Positions 1 to 10,562 of a stretch of 64,000 bases of DNA are shown here, in pieces. The notes beneath the pieces are model-generated. The model made no database searches, was not told the DNA's origin, and saw nothing but the letters and a program-made list of their open reading frames with translations. The translations under genes were made by a program, and so were the position numbers. Within the stretch, counting starts at the first letter, position 1. Each line of letters opens with the position of its first letter. The stretch comes from Iodobacter fluviatilis (lineage in GTDB: Bacteria > Pseudomonadota > Gammaproteobacteria > Burkholderiales > Chitinibacteraceae), in NCBI RefSeq assembly GCF_900451195.1, contig NZ_UGHR01000001.1, forward strand, positions 2,046,001 through 2,110,000, written 5' to 3'.

Positions 1-547
<547 letters not shown>

Positions 548-895
548 TCAGTCTCTAAAAAGGGATGCGTAGACTTCGGGTTTGAAGCCGACCGTGATCG
601 TACCATTGTTGTCGAGTACCGGGCGCTTAATGATTGAGGTTTGCATTATCATTAAAGCGATTGCGGCCTCTTTATTATCGATCGAAGCCTTGGTGGCGTC
701 GTCTAATTTTCGCCATGTTGTGCCCTGGCGATTGAGTAGGGTTTCCCAGCCCACTTGTGTAATCCATGCTTCTAAAAGCGGAGCGCTGATGCCTGATTTT
801 TTATAATCATGCCATTCAAAATCATGGACTTGCCCGCTGAGCCATGTTTTTGCTTTTTTTACGGTGTCGCAATTGGGAATGCCATAGAGCTTCAT
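548..895 (-). CDS. ArsC/Spx family protein, YffB type
   Basis: This small thioredoxin-fold protein (115 residues) belongs to the ArsC/YffB family. The N-terminal YGIPNCDTVKKA has the single conserved cysteine of the family at residue 9, in the position of the arsenate reductase nucleophile. The region around residues 86-102 (IMQTSIIKRPVLDNNG) matches the family segment with a cis-proline (KRPV). YffB members are thought to be glutathione-dependent thiol reductases rather than true arsenate reductases, and the substrate is unknown. The gene sits directly upstream of dapE with 9 bases between them, which supports cotranscription. Length is normal for the family. Confidence 0.88.
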   Translation of the reverse strand: MKLYGIPNCDTVKKAKTWLSGQVHDFEWHDYKKSGISAPLLEAWITQVGWETLLNRQGTTWRKLDDATKASIDNKEAAIALMIMQTSIIKRPVLDNNGTITVGFKPEVYASLFRD

Positions 896-944
896 TGCTG
901 TTGTCTTCCTGATGGGATGGGGGATTTTACAACAATGGGGCGGG

Positions 945-967
945 GCGGGCGATGTGATATCGCCCGC
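945..967 (-). terminator. Hairpin downstream of pilU
   Basis: A perfect 9-bp inverted repeat (GCGGGCGAT / ATCGCCCGC) with a 5-base loop lies about 47 bases after the pilU stop and 50 bases before the ArsC-like gene. It could end the fadD-pilU transcript, but no T-run follows on either strand, so intrinsic termination is uncertain. Confidence 0.35.
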
Positions 968-1013
968 AGGATGAAATACCGCTGAAGAGATTGTGCAGGC
1001 AGTACGGTTCAGA

Positions 1014-2153
1014 TTAATGCAGTGAAATATCGAAGGACATATCCGGTGCGGTGTCGGGTTTGTCGTCCGGTTTACTGTTCTGGTGCTCGGTAAGGGGCTG
1101 AGCGTTATTGACCAGCCAGGAGAGGTTAGTGGCCGAATCGGCGCTTTTCAGTGCTTCGTCCAGCTCAACTTCGCCATTACGGTAGAGCTTATAAAGGGCT
1201 TGTTCAAAAGTCTGCGAGCCTTCCGAGAGGCTTTGTTCCATGGCCTGTTTGATATCGCTCAGTTCGCCTGCGCGAATGAGTTCCGAAATGCGAGGGGTGT
1301 TAAGCAGCACTTCAACTGCGGCAACCAGCTTGCCTTCTTTGTTTTTAACCAAGCGTTGCGAAACAATGGCTTTGAGCGAAGACGATAAGTCATAGAGCAA
1401 AGCTTCGCGTGATTCTTGCGGGTAAAAATTGACGATGCGGGAGAGCGAGTGGTAGCTGTTATTGGCGTGCAAAGTAGAGATGCACAAATGGCCCGCTTGC
1501 GCGTATTGCATCGCATGCGTCATGGTTTCGCGATCGCGGATTTCACCAATCATCAGCACATTGGGTGCTTCGCGCATCGCGTTTTTCAGGGCTTCATGAT
1601 AACTCTTAGTGTCGATGCCGATTTCACGCTGATTGACCAGCGATTTCTTGTGCTTATGCAAAAACTCGATTGGGTCTTCCATCGTTAAAATATGGCCTGC
1701 ATGGTTCTCATTGCGATGATTCAGCATGGCGGCCATGGTGGATGATTTACCCGAGCCGGTTGCCCCTACCACCAAAATGATGCCGTGTTTCTCCATAATG
1801 AGATCTTTAAGAATGGGAGGAACACGCAGCTCTTCAAAAGAGGGGATGTTGCTGCGAATATAGCGTGCCACCATTGATACTGAGCCGCGCGCTCTGAAGA
1901 TATTAATCCGAAAACTGCCTACCCCGGCAACAGGGTAGGCAAAGTTCATTTCCAGTGTGTTTTCAAACTCTGCAATCCGCTCTGGCGTCATTAACTGATA
2001 GGCTAATTGCTTCACATGCTCAGGGGCTAAAACCTGATTGTTGACCGGATAGCACTGGCCATCAATCTTGATCACAATCGGCGACTGAGCTGCAAGAAAA
2101 AGGTCTGAAGCATTACGCTCCGCCATCAGTTTAAAAAACGGCAAAAGATTCAT
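1014..2153 (-). CDS. pilU: Type IV pilus retraction ATPase, PilU/PilT family
   Basis: This hexameric secretion ATPase of the GspE/PilT superfamily drives pilus retraction and twitching from the cytoplasmic face of the pilus machine. Of its 379 residues, Walker A is GATGSGKSS at 130-138, the Walker B/Asp-box region is MIGEIRD at 201-207, and the His box is STLHANN at 226-232. The N-terminus (LMAERNASDLFL) and the extended Glu/Asp-rich C-terminal tail fit PilU better than PilT. The gene is 11 bases downstream of fadD and in the same direction. No pilT is visible next to it, which is unusual because pilT and pilU are often adjacent. The PilU label rests on sequence flavour and length, so a PilT paralogue cannot be excluded. 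Confidence 0.85.
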   Translation of the reverse strand: MNLLPFFKLMAERNASDLFLAAQSPIVIKIDGQCYPVNNQVLAPEHVKQLAYQLMTPERIAEFENTLEMNFAYPVAGVGSFRINIFRARGSVSMVARYIRSNIPSFEELRVPPILKDLIMEKHGIILVVGATGSGKSSTMAAMLNHRNENHAGHILTMEDPIEFLHKHKKSLVNQREIGIDTKSYHEALKNAMREAPNVLMIGEIRDRETMTHAMQYAQAGHLCISTLHANNSYHSLSRIVNFYPQESREALLYDLSSSLKAIVSQRLVKNKEGKLVAAVEVLLNTPRISELIRAGELSDIKQAMEQSLSEGSQTFEQALYKLYRNGEVELDEALKSADSATNLSWLVNNAQPLTEHQNSKPDDKPDTAPDMSFDISLH

Positions 2154-2164
2154 GAAAAGCTCAT

Positions 2165-3826
2165 TTAAGTTGGGCGCAATTCGCGTCTCAGTATTTTACC
2201 CACATTTGACTTAGGCAGGCTGTCCCGAAACTCCACTTGTCGCGGTATTTTGTAGTTGGTGAGGTTCTTTCTGCAGTGGGCAATAATGTCGTCTTTGCTG
2301 AGATTAGGGTCTTTCTTTACAACAAAGATTTTGACGGCTTCACCAGAGCGCTCGTCGTCTACACCGATGCAGGCCACTTCTAAAACGCCTGGGTGGCTGG
2401 CAACTACATCTTCAATTTCGTTGGGGTAAACATTAAAGCCGGAGACCAGAATCATGTCTTTTTTGCGGTCAACCAAGCGGAAAAAACCGGTTGAAGACAT
2501 GATGGCTACATCGCCCGTGCTGACAAAGCCGTCTTTGCCTAAAACTTTGGCAGTTTCATCAGGGCGCTGCCAGTAGCCGGCCATTACTTGTGGGCCGTGA
2601 ATAAATAATTCGCCCGCTTCGCCAGGCGGCAATACTTTGCCTTCTTCATTACGCACTTCGCCGATGGTCGATGGAATCGGCAGGCCGATCATGCCGTTAA
2701 ATTCGGGCAGATTCATCGGGTTCATCATGGCTGCGGGCGATGTTTCGGTCAGGCCGTAGGCCTCAATCAGGCGTACGCCCGTGGTTTTTACCCAGCGGTC
2801 TGCTACCGCGTGCTGCACAGCCATGCCGCCGCCGAGTGCTAGTTTCCATTTGCTAAAATCCAGTTTGGCAAAATCGGCGTGGTTAAGCAGTGCATTGAAT
2901 AGTGTATTTACACCGGTCATGCAGGTGACCGGGTATTTGCCGATTTCCTTGACGAAGCCAGGAATGTCACGCGGGTTGGTGATCAGCAGGTTGGTTGCGC
3001 CAATTTTAGAGAACACCATGCAGTTGGCGGTGAGTGAAAAGATATGATAGAGCGGCAGCGCCGTCACGATCATTTCCGTGCCTTCGTCCACTAAAGGCGC
3101 AATCCAAGCGTGGGCCTGTTGCATGTTTGCGACAATATTGCCGTGGGTGAGGATGGCACCTTTGGCGACCCCTGTTGTGCCACCCGTGTATTGTAAGAAA
3201 GCAATGTCACTATGGTCTAGCTCAACGGGCTGCGCTTTTTTCTTGCCGCCTGCGCTGATTGCATCGTTAAAACGAGTGTGACCGGGTAAGTTAAAAGCCG
3301 GCACCATTTTTTTGATATGTTTAACGACTGCATTCACAAGCAGACGCTTGGGTAGGCTAAGCCTGTCGCCAATTTCAGTTAGCAATACGTGTTTTACATC
3401 GGTGCTGCCAAGGATTTCTTCCAAGGTATGGGCAAAATTAGCCAGAATCACAATGGCCGCAGCGCCAGAATCTTTAAGCTGATGCTGAAGTTCTCGCGGT
3501 GTATAGAGTGGGTTGACGTTCACCACCACCATGCCTGCCCGCAAAATGCCGAAAATCGCGATAGGATACTGCAGCAGATTAGGCAGCATGACCGCTACGC
3601 GAGCGCCACGGGGGAGTTTTAAATCGTGCTGCAAATAGGCCGCAAATGCCGAGGATTGCTGATCCAGCTCGGTGTAAGTGATTGATTTGCCCATATTTAA
3701 AAATGCGGGGCGATCTCCAAACCGCTCAACTGAGCGAGCAAGCACCGCGGGGATTGCGGCAAATTCAGTCATGTCAATTTCCCGGGGAACACCCGGTTGA
3801 TAGCTTGCCCACCATGCTTGATCCAT
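2165..3826 (-). CDS. fadD: Long-chain fatty-acid--CoA ligase
   Basis: The enzyme activates fatty acids with ATP and CoA through an acyl-adenylate and feeds beta-oxidation and phospholipid synthesis. It acts at the inner membrane. The 553 residues are typical of bacterial FadD. The P-loop-like AMP-binding motif YTGGTTGVAKG is at 213-223, followed by the YGLTETSP motif in the middle of the protein. The FadD signature around DRKKDMILVSGFNVYPNEIE lies in the last quarter. The C-terminal SNVGKILRRELR carries the catalytic lysine of the mobile domain. The start ATG at 3826 follows a purine-rich GAGGAAAG ribosome binding site. The gene is followed immediately by pilU, and the functional connection of the two is not obvious. 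Confidence 0.93.
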   Translation of the reverse strand: MDQAWWASYQPGVPREIDMTEFAAIPAVLARSVERFGDRPAFLNMGKSITYTELDQQSSAFAAYLQHDLKLPRGARVAVMLPNLLQYPIAIFGILRAGMVVVNVNPLYTPRELQHQLKDSGAAAIVILANFAHTLEEILGSTDVKHVLLTEIGDRLSLPKRLLVNAVVKHIKKMVPAFNLPGHTRFNDAISAGGKKKAQPVELDHSDIAFLQYTGGTTGVAKGAILTHGNIVANMQQAHAWIAPLVDEGTEMIVTALPLYHIFSLTANCMVFSKIGATNLLITNPRDIPGFVKEIGKYPVTCMTGVNTLFNALLNHADFAKLDFSKWKLALGGGMAVQHAVADRWVKTTGVRLIEAYGLTETSPAAMMNPMNLPEFNGMIGLPIPSTIGEVRNEEGKVLPPGEAGELFIHGPQVMAGYWQRPDETAKVLGKDGFVSTGDVAIMSSTGFFRLVDRKKDMILVSGFNVYPNEIEDVVASHPGVLEVACIGVDDERSGEAVKIFVVKKDPNLSKDDIIAHCRKNLTNYKIPRQVEFRDSLPKSNVGKILRRELRPT

Positions 3827-3943
3827 CTATCTTTCCTCGGTTTGTATTACACGTAAATTTCACTACTCTAGTGTGCAAGCGTCAAGCTCACAAGTATCTA
3901 TGTTCCCTGTTTCGTTAAATGATTGTTTCTGTTACAATCCCGC

Positions 3944-4007
3944 CTTCTTCGGTTAAAAGGCCGGAGAAGTGGTAAAGAAATGGGCGCAGTTTTGCAGCCC
4001 ATTTTTT
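3944..4007 (+). promoter_or_regulatory. Structured rimP leader with early terminator-like hairpin
   Basis: Two consecutive hairpins occupy the leader of the rimP-nusA-infB operon. The first has a 9-bp stem (CTTCTTCGG at 3944-3952 with CCGGAGAAG at 3961-3969). The second (TGGGC at 3981-3985 with GCCCA at 3997-4001) is followed by six T residues at 4002-4007, as in an intrinsic terminator. A TACAAT -10-like element lies at 3933-3938. This resembles attenuator-type rimP leaders described in other proteobacteria. Whether it is the same family needs a covariance search. Confidence 0.5.
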
Positions 4008-4184
4008 GTTTGTGGCGATCCTGTATCGTGTTCCGAGTGTTGTTTTGCAGAAAATGCGGCGACATTCGCTGGCTGAGTCATTGTGGATATTTGCAGCGAA
4101 AATGCAATTGGATATACAGCGATGTTTGGCTGGATGAAGCAGATATTGCCTTTGTATTTGGCCAGATAAGTGGCAAAGGAATGT

Positions 4185-4619
4185 ATGGCAGCAAATATGC
4201 AGGACGTGCTGGAAACCACCCTGCCAGGTCTCGGGTACGAACTCGTAGATCTGGAGCTTGCGCGAAATGGGTTGGTTCGGGTCTTTATTGATAAGGAAGG
4301 CGGTATCAATGTGACGGACTGCGTTACGGTCAGTCACCACCTTGAGCGGCTTTTTATTGTTGAAGGCGTGAATTACGAGCGGCTGGAGGTTTCATCCCCT
4401 GGGCTGGATCGTCCAATTGTAAAAGCCGCTGATTTTGTGCGCTTTGCCGGGCAGGTCGTGAAAGTGAAGCTGCGTTTGCCGTTACCGGATAAACGTAAAA
4501 AGCTCGTTGGTGTTTTGCTTGGGCTAGAAAATGATGTGGTGCGCGTAGAAGTCGATGGACAAGAGCTATCCCTGCCGCAATCACAAATCGACAAGGTGCG
4601 GCTGGAGCCGCAGTTTTAA
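4185..4619 (+). CDS. rimP: Ribosome maturation factor RimP
   Basis: RimP assists 30S subunit maturation, acting on the S12/S19 region before tRNA-like late factors. From the ATG at 4185 the protein has 144 residues, beginning [20 protein letters not shown]. The core [11 protein letters not shown] motif typical of RimP is at about 67-77. An AAAGGA ribosome binding site at 4175-4180 favours the ATG at 4185, but an in-frame GTG at 4170 and an ATG at 4197 are also possible. It is the first gene of the conserved rimP-nusA-infB operon, 49 bases before nusA, and is preceded by a structured leader. Confidence 0.93.
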   Translation: MAANMQDVLETTLPGLGYELVDLELARNGLVRVFIDKEGGINVTDCVTVSHHLERLFIVEGVNYERLEVSSPGLDRPIVKAADFVRFAGQVVKVKLRLPLPDKRKKLVGVLLGLENDVVRVEVDGQELSLPQSQIDKVRLEPQF

Positions 4620-4668
4620 GAACTAATCAGCCTAGAATGTTCGGGTTGTTTGCCGGAGGGGTAGTGAG

Positions 4669-6141
4669 ATGAGCCGGGAAATTCTGTTGCTGGTCGACGC
4701 GCTGGCGCGTGAAAAGAACGTAGAAAAAGATGTCGTGTTTGGTGCATTAGAAATGGCACTGGCTTCGGCGACCAAAAAACGCTACGAGGAAGACGTGGAT
4801 ATCCAAGTGGATATCGATCGTGATAGTGGTGATTATCGTAGCTTCCGCTGCTGGACAGTGGTTGAAGACAATGATCACGAAGAGCCTTCTCGTCAGATAG
4901 CGATTACTGATGTTCCGGAATATGATCCAGAGCTGAAAGTGGGCGAAACATGGATGGTAGAGCTTGAGGCGATTGAATTTGGTCGCATCGGTGCGCAAAC
5001 CGCCAAGCAAGTGATTTTGCAAAAAATCCGTGATGCAGAGCGTGAACAAAATCTGAATGATTTTCTGCAACGCAGCGAGTTTATTGTTTCAGGCAATATC
5101 AAACGGATTGAGCGTGGCAGTGCCATTCTTGAGCTGGGTAAGCTGGAAGCCGTATTGCCGCGTGACCAGATGATTCCTAAGGAAAACTTACGGGTTGGCG
5201 ATCGCGTTAAAGCGTTCCTGCTGCGTGTGGATCGTTTGGGTCGTGGCCCTCAACTGGTGTTGTCGCGTATTTCCAGCGAATTCATGACCAAGCTCTTCGA
5301 AATGGAAGTGCCTGAGATTGAAAATCAGCTGATTGAAATCAAGGCGGTAGCACGGGATCCGGGTGCGCGTGCCAAGGTGGCGGTAAAATCGAACGATGCA
5401 CGTGTTGATCCTCAGGGTACGTGTATTGGTGTGCGTGGTACGCGCGTCAATGCGGTAACGAATGAGCTGGCAGGTGAGCGCGTCGATATTGTGTTGTGGT
5501 CGCAGGATCCGGCGCAATTTGTCATTAACGCCCTGTCTCCGGCTGAAGTGAACTCCATCATGCTTGATGAAGAAACACACAGCATGGATGTGGTGGTGGA
5601 TGAAGATAACCTAGCCATGGCCATTGGTCGTGGTGGTCAGAACGTGAAATTGGCGGCCGAGCTGACAGGCTGGAAAATCAATATCATGACCGTTGACCAA
5701 GCTCAGCAAAAACATCAGGAAGAGTTCGCCAATGTGCGTCAGCTCTTTATTGATGTGCTGGGGGTTGACGAAGAAGTGGCGGACGTTCTTGTAGAAGAAG
5801 GCTTCACCACGTTAGAAGAAGTGGCTTATGTGCCGATTGCTGAAATGCTTGAAATTGAGGCCTTCGATGAAGATGCCGTCAATGAGCTGCGTACTCGTGC
5901 CCGTGATGCCTTGCTGACGCAAGCCATTGCCCGCGAAGAAAAGCTTGAGCATCAGGCAGAAGACCTTAAAAGCCTTCAGGGAATGACACCAGAACTTGCT
6001 GCCTTACTGGCTGATAAAGAGGTTCATACCCGAGACGAACTCGCCGAACTAGCCGTCGACGAGCTGATAGAAATGACCGGAATTGATGAAGAAGCTGCTA
6101 AGCAACTGATCATGAAGGCGCGCGAGCACTGGTTCGCCTAA
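4669..6141 (+). CDS. nusA: Transcription termination/antitermination protein NusA
   Basis: NusA binds RNA polymerase and nascent RNA to control pausing, intrinsic and Rho-dependent termination, and rRNA antitermination. The 490-residue protein has the full proteobacterial layout. The N-terminal RNAP-binding domain spans about residues 1-125. An S1 domain is at about 130-200 ([19 protein letters not shown]). Two KH domains span about 230-345 ([15 protein letters not shown], then [18 protein letters not shown]). Two acidic helix-hairpin repeats in the last 130 residues are present, as in E. coli NusA. The start at 4669 follows a GGAGGGG ribosome binding site. It ends 18 bases before infB. Confidence 0.97.
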   Translation: MSREILLLVDALAREKNVEKDVVFGALEMALASATKKRYEEDVDIQVDIDRDSGDYRSFRCWTVVEDNDHEEPSRQIAITDVPEYDPELKVGETWMVELEAIEFGRIGAQTAKQVILQKIRDAEREQNLNDFLQRSEFIVSGNIKRIERGSAILELGKLEAVLPRDQMIPKENLRVGDRVKAFLLRVDRLGRGPQLVLSRISSEFMTKLFEMEVPEIENQLIEIKAVARDPGARAKVAVKSNDARVDPQGTCIGVRGTRVNAVTNELAGERVDIVLWSQDPAQFVINALSPAEVNSIMLDEETHSMDVVVDEDNLAMAIGRGGQNVKLAAELTGWKINIMTVDQAQQKHQEEFANVRQLFIDVLGVDEEVADVLVEEGFTTLEEVAYVPIAEMLEIEAFDEDAVNELRTRARDALLTQAIAREEKLEHQAEDLKSLQGMTPELAALLADKEVHTRDELAELAVDELIEMTGIDEEAAKQLIMKAREHWFA

Positions 6142-6159
6142 CGCTCGGGAGAGAAATGC

Positions 6160-9000
6160 ATGAGTGAACTCAATGTCAACCAATTTGCGGTAGAGCTTAA
6201 AATGGCACCGCAAGAGCTGCTGGAGCAATTCCGTGCAGCAGGTGTGAATAAATCGAGTGAAGTAGATGTGGTTACTGCAAGCGACAAAGCGTGTCTGCTC
6301 GATCACCTGAAAAAGAAACATGGCGGTGATGGTGATAAAAAAATCACTGTAATCCGTAAGCAAAATACTGAGATTCGTAAAACCGACTCAACAGGCAAAG
6401 CAAAGTCAATTCCTGTTGAAGTGCGTAAAAAGCGTGTTGTTGAAGCATCGGCTGCTGCTGATGTGATCGCTGCTGCGCCGCGTGCTGCTGAGCCTGTTGC
6501 GGCTCCTGCTGCTGCAGGGCAAGTGATTGATGATGCAGAGCGCTCGTCCCGCGAAGCACAGGCCCGTCGTCAGAATGAGCTGTTTGCACGCCAGGCGGCA
6601 GAAATGCGCGCCAAGCAAGGTGGAAAAGCGCCTGCTGAAGCGCCTGTTGCGGCTCCAGCTCCTGTTGCAGCACCTGCACCTGCACCTGCACCTGCACCAG
6701 CGCCGGTTGCGAAGCCTGCTCCGGCTCCAGTTGCTAAACCAGCTCAGCCTGCACCTGTACCGGCTCCAGCCCCGAAACCTGCTCCTGCTCCGGTCGCTGC
6801 GAAGCCTGCTGCGCCAGCACCAGCAGTGACACGTCCTTCGCCGGGCGCTTCGCAAGCCAGTCACCCGGATCGCCCGCGTGTAGGTATGCGTGTTGAGCTG
6901 CGTAAGCCGCGCAATGAGCCAATGAAGGCGCCAGAGCCAGTTGCACCGGCTCCTGCGCCAGCACCAGCTCCTGCTCCGGTTGCCGCACCAGCACCTGCTC
7001 CGGCAGCGAAAGCAAAACCTGCTGCCAGCCCAAGCAGCGCTTCTCCTGCAGCAAAACCAGGCGATAAAAAGCCTGCTGCTGCGCCAGGTAAGAAAGAGCC
7101 TTGGAGCGATGGTCGTGGTAAGAAAGGTATTCGCAGCCGTGGTGGCGATACAGGTAATGACTGGAAGAGCAAGAAGGGTGGTAAAGGCCGTCAGGCTGCA
7201 GCTAACCCAGATAATGCACACGGCTTCCAAGCCCCTACTGACAAAGTAGTGCATGAAGTGATGGTTCCGGAAACGATTTCCGTGACCGATCTGGCGCATA
7301 AAATGGCGGTGAAGGGTGTTGAAGTTGTTAAGGCACTGATGAAGATGGGCATGATGGTGACCATCAACCAGGTGCTGGACCAAGAAACAGCGATGATTAT
7401 CGTTGAAGACATGGGCCACACACCAATGGCCGCCAAGCTGGATGATCCGGAAATTTATCTGGGCGATGGCACTGCGGTTGAACATGTACTCTTGCCGCGC
7501 GCTCCGGTTGTTACGGTGATGGGTCACGTTGACCACGGTAAAACATCCTTACTGGATTACATCCGTACCGCCAAAGTGGCGTCGGGTGAAGCCGGTGGTA
7601 TTACCCAGCATATCGGCGCGTACCATGTGCAAACCGAGAAAGGCATGATCACCTTCCTGGATACCCCAGGTCACGAAGCGTTTACTGCGATGCGTGCCCG
7701 TGGTGCCAAGCTAACCGATATCGTCGTGCTGGTCGTTGCTGCTGACGACGGCGTGATGCCACAGACCATCGAAGCGATTGCTCACGCGAAAGCCGCCGGT
7801 GTGCCGATTGTGGTTGCGGTGAACAAGATTGATAAGCCTGAAGCAAATCCAGAACGCATCCGCCAAGAGCTGGTGACACACGAAGTTGTGCCGGAAGACT
7901 GGGGTGGTGACGCGATGTTTGTTGATGTCTCGGCCAAAAAAGGCTTGGGTATTGATGACTTGCTGTCTGCTATTCTGTTGCAGGCCGAAGTACTTGAATT
8001 GACTGCAGCTGAAGATGCACCTGCGAAGGGTATTATCATCGAAGCGCGTCTGGACAAAGGTCGTGGTCCGGTAGCTTCCATGCTGATTCAATCAGGCACC
8101 TTGCGTAAGGGTGATGTGATTCTTGCTGGTCAGGTATCGGGCCGCGTTCGTGCGATTATCGACGAACATGGTAAGTCGATTACTGAAGCGGGTCCTTCGA
8201 TTCCGGTTGAAATTCTGGGTCTGTCGGATGTGCCAGCGGCTGGTGAAGACGCGATGGTGCTGACTGATGAGAAGAAAGCGCGTGAAATTGCGCTGTTCCG
8301 TCAGGGTAAGTTCCGCGATGTGAAACTGGCTCGCCAGCAAGCATCCAAGCTGGAAAACATGATGGCGCAAATGACAGAAGGCGAAGTTCGCAATCTGCCT
8401 ATCATCATCAAGGCCGACGTACAAGGTTCTGCCGAGGCGTTGTCACAAAGCTTGCAAAAACTGTCTACAGACGAAGTGCGCGTGCAGATTCTGCACAGTG
8501 CTGTGGGTGGTATCAGTGAATCTGATATTAACTTGGCGCTGGCTTCTAAAGCGGTTGTGGTTGGTTTCAATTCCCGTGCAGATGCAGCGGCGCGTAAGCT
8601 TGCCGAGGCCGAAGGCGTGGATATCCGTTACTACAACATCATTTACGATGTGGTTGATGACGTGAAACTGGCTCTGTCAGGCATGCTTGCTCCGGAAAAA
8701 CGTGAACAAATCATTGGTATGGTTGAGATTCGTCAGGTCTTTACTGTTTCCAAGGTGGGCACGATTGCAGGTTGTCTGGTGATGGAAGGCTTGATCCGCA
8801 GTCATGCGGGTGTTCGCTTGCTGCGTAATAACGTGGTGATTCATCAGGGTACGCTCGATAGCCTGAAACGCTACAAAGACGATGCTAAGGAAGTGAAGGC
8901 CGGCTTTGAATGTGGTTTAAGCTTGAAGAACTACAATGATCTGCAACTGGGTGACCAGCTGGAAATCTTCGAAATTATCGAAGTCGCCCGCTCACTCTAA
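6160..9000 (+). CDS. infB: Translation initiation factor IF-2
   Basis: This GTPase delivers initiator fMet-tRNA to the 30S subunit and promotes subunit joining. It has 946 residues. Residues 1-50 form the conserved IF2-N module. A long low-complexity linker rich in Ala, Pro and Lys covers about residues 105-330, in which the repeated GCT/CCT codons leave long spurious frames on both strands. A second N-terminal module ([18 protein letters not shown]) is at about 365-385. The GTPase domain has G1 GHVDHGKT at 455-462, G3 DTPGH and G4 NKID. The C-terminal fMet-tRNA binding domains are complete. Codon use and position match nusA, so the genes probably form one operon. Confidence 0.98.
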   Translation: MSELNVNQFAVELKMAPQELLEQFRAAGVNKSSEVDVVTASDKACLLDHLKKKHGGDGDKKITVIRKQNTEIRKTDSTGKAKSIPVEVRKKRVVEASAAADVIAAAPRAAEPVAAPAAAGQVIDDAERSSREAQARRQNELFARQAAEMRAKQGGKAPAEAPVAAPAPVAAPAPAPAPAPAPVAKPAPAPVAKPAQPAPVPAPAPKPAPAPVAAKPAAPAPAVTRPSPGASQASHPDRPRVGMRVELRKPRNEPMKAPEPVAPAPAPAPAPAPVAAPAPAPAAKAKPAASPSSASPAAKPGDKKPAAAPGKKEPWSDGRGKKGIRSRGGDTGNDWKSKKGGKGRQAAANPDNAHGFQAPTDKVVHEVMVPETISVTDLAHKMAVKGVEVVKALMKMGMMVTINQVLDQETAMIIVEDMGHTPMAAKLDDPEIYLGDGTAVEHVLLPRAPVVTVMGHVDHGKTSLLDYIRTAKVASGEAGGITQHIGAYHVQTEKGMITFLDTPGHEAFTAMRARGAKLTDIVVLVVAADDGVMPQTIEAIAHAKAAGVPIVVAVNKIDKPEANPERIRQELVTHEVVPEDWGGDAMFVDVSAKKGLGIDDLLSAILLQAEVLELTAAEDAPAKGIIIEARLDKGRGPVASMLIQSGTLRKGDVILAGQVSGRVRAIIDEHGKSITEAGPSIPVEILGLSDVPAAGEDAMVLTDEKKAREIALFRQGKFRDVKLARQQASKLENMMAQMTEGEVRNLPIIIKADVQGSAEALSQSLQKLSTDEVRVQILHSAVGGISESDINLALASKAVVVGFNSRADAAARKLAEAEGVDIRYYNIIYDVVDDVKLALSGMLAPEKREQIIGMVEIRQVFTVSKVGTIAGCLVMEGLIRSHAGVRLLRNNVVIHQGTLDSLKRYKDDAKEVKAGFECGLSLKNYNDLQLGDQLEIFEIIEVARSL

Positions 9001-9063
9001 AAATACACGCCACTTTTTCTGTTTGGAAAAAGTTGCGGTATAAATAGAAAACGGGTTGAATAC

Positions 9064-9096
9064 GGCAAAGGCGGGCAACCGCCTTTCGCCATTTTT
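9064..9096 (+). terminator. Intrinsic terminator between infB and rbfA
   Basis: AAAGGCGG (9067-9074) pairs perfectly with CCGCCTTT (9079-9086) around a GCAA loop. The stem can extend through GGC/GCC, and five T residues follow at 9092-9096. It would cut transcript levels of rbfA-truB relative to rimP-nusA-infB. Confidence 0.75.
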
Positions 9097-9167
9097 AAGT
9101 AGCTATAAGTGTTTGCGCCATTGAAGCCCCGCGCAAAGCTTTGGCTGGACTCTTTGCTGAGGCATGT

Positions 9168-9578
9168 ATGGCCAAACAATTTACTCGTGCCGATCGCGTG
9201 GCACAACAAATTCAACGTGATTTAGCCACCATTATCCGCGCGGAGCTGGATCATCCGCAGGCATCTTTAATTACGATTACGGATGTGGAAGTCACACGTG
9301 ATTACTCGCATGCCAATGTTTTTTATACTTTTCTTGGAACGACAGAGCAGGGTAAAGATATTGCATCTTTGCTTGAGCGCGCAAAAGGCTTTTTGCGCAG
9401 CCAGCTGGCCCGTGGCATCTCTCTATACAAAATGCCGGAATTGCATTTTGAATATGATCATTCAGTAGAACATGGCATGAATTTATCCCGCTTGATTGAT
9501 CAGGCTTCCAGTTTGCCAAAAGCACCTGAAGAAGATGGCATTGATGCGGATGATGAAAATACTGCTGGCAAGGAATAA
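9168..9578 (+). CDS. rbfA: 30S ribosome-binding factor RbfA
   Basis: RbfA is a KH-fold factor that binds the 5' helix of 16S rRNA during late 30S maturation and cold adaptation. From the ATG at 9168 it has 136 residues, starting MAKQFTRADRVAQQIQRDL. The family motif VTRDYSHANVF is at about residues 44-54, and the conserved LARGISLYKMPELHFEYD segment follows near 85-102. An in-frame start at 9141 exists but lacks family similarity, and GAGG precedes the chosen ATG. The stop overlaps the truB start by one base (TAATG), a sign of translational coupling. Confidence 0.94.
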   Translation: MAKQFTRADRVAQQIQRDLATIIRAELDHPQASLITITDVEVTRDYSHANVFYTFLGTTEQGKDIASLLERAKGFLRSQLARGISLYKMPELHFEYDHSVEHGMNLSRLIDQASSLPKAPEEDGIDADDENTAGKE

Positions 9579-10495
9579 TGGCTAAACGAAAGATTGATGG
9601 CGTTTTATTGCTGGATAAGCCCTTTGGTATTTCCAGTAATAATGCCTTACAAAAAGCACGCTGGTTGCTGCAGGCAGAAAAAGGCGGCCACACGGGTGTG
9701 CTGGATCCGTTTGCAACAGGTTTATTGCCTTTGTGTTTTGGCGAGGCCACTAAATTTGCCCAGCGTATGCTGGAGGCGGATAAAGGCTACCGTGCCACGA
9801 TTAAGCTGGGAGAGGTTTCAACCACCCTAGATGGCGAGGGTGAAATCACCAAAAGTGGTGATGCGCCTAGTGATGCAGCCTTAATTCGTGCGGCGGTAAA
9901 CGCATTTATCGGGCCGGTTACTCAAACCCCTCCTATGTATTCTGCGCTGAAATTCCAGGGCAAGGCCCTATATGAATACGCGCGGGATGGCGTGGAAATT
10001 GAACGGCAATCCCGGCAAATCACCATTTACAGCATCGATATTATTTCGATTGAAGGTGATGTGCTGGTGATTGATGTCAGCTGTTCTAAGGGTACGTATA
10101 TTCGTGTTCTGGCGGAAGATATTGGTAAGGCTTTGGGGTGCGGAGCTTACTTAACCGGCTTGCGCCGTACCAGAACTGCAGGTTTTCTATTGGAAAATTC
10201 AGTTAATCTGGACGATTATAATCATGTGCCGGTTGAGGCGCGTGATGCTTATTTATTGCCTGCTGATTGCCTGCTGCTTGATTTGCCAGCCTTGTTTTTT
10301 GATACTGCAGAGTTCGAAAAAATTCGTCACGGCATGACGGTAGAGCGGGGTGGTTTGCTGCCCGGTGAGTATCGTCTTTACGCCGAAGGCGAAAGCAGGG
10401 ATAATGCACGGTTCATCGGTTTGGGCGAAGTGGCCGCTGCGGCTGAGAATCCGCATGCATGGCTGCGGCCTAAACGACTTCTGTCTGGTTTGTAA
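9578..10495 (+). CDS. truB: tRNA pseudouridine(55) synthase
   Basis: TruB converts U55 in the T-arm of tRNAs to pseudouridine. The 305-residue protein carries the catalytic aspartate motif GGHTGVLDPFATGLLP at about residues 35-50, the KGYRATIKLG strand and the YSALKFQGKALYEYARDG motif. The C-terminal PUA-like region is also present. It starts at the ATG overlapping the rbfA stop. The last codons and stop lie within a hairpin (10480-10507) that may be part of the downstream rpsO leader. Confidence 0.96.
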   Translation: MAKRKIDGVLLLDKPFGISSNNALQKARWLLQAEKGGHTGVLDPFATGLLPLCFGEATKFAQRMLEADKGYRATIKLGEVSTTLDGEGEITKSGDAPSDAALIRAAVNAFIGPVTQTPPMYSALKFQGKALYEYARDGVEIERQSRQITIYSIDIISIEGDVLVIDVSCSKGTYIRVLAEDIGKALGCGAYLTGLRRTRTAGFLLENSVNLDDYNHVPVEARDAYLLPADCLLLDLPALFFDTAEFEKIRHGMTVERGGLLPGEYRLYAEGESRDNARFIGLGEVAAAAENPHAWLRPKRLLSGL

Positions 10496-10531
10496 AACCC
10501 AGACAGATTAAAGGGAGGATGATTGGGTTTT
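10480..10531 (+). promoter_or_regulatory. Mutually exclusive hairpins between truB and rpsO
   Basis: A 9-bp perfect stem (TCTGTCTGG at 10480-10488 with CCAGACAGA at 10499-10507) spans the truB stop codon. A second stem (AAAACCCA at 10494-10501 with TGGGTTTT at 10524-10531) reuses part of the same strand, so the two cannot fully coexist. S15 controls its own mRNA through alternative leader structures in several bacteria. A similar role here is an inference. The second stem may alternatively act as a weak terminator for truB. Confidence 0.4.
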
Positions 10532-10556
10532 GGCTCGGTTTTCCTCGACGGCTCTT

Positions 10557-10562
10557 TATAAT
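10557..10562 (+). promoter_or_regulatory. Putative rpsO promoter -10 element
   Basis: A perfect TATAAT lies 35 bases before the rpsO start codon. No convincing -35 hexamer is seen at 16-18 bases upstream; TTGGCT at 10530-10535 is 21 bases away. It could provide separate expression of S15. Confidence 0.45.

Noticed and set aside
3900-4180. Possible tRNA gene upstream of rimP, as in E. coli metY
   Set aside because: No cloverleaf or CCA-like end can be drawn. The region is better explained by two simple hairpins.
6344-7536. Long minus-strand and shifted frames opposite infB
   Set aside because: They arise from the Ala/Pro codon repeats of the IF-2 linker and give low-complexity Gln/Leu/Arg translations.
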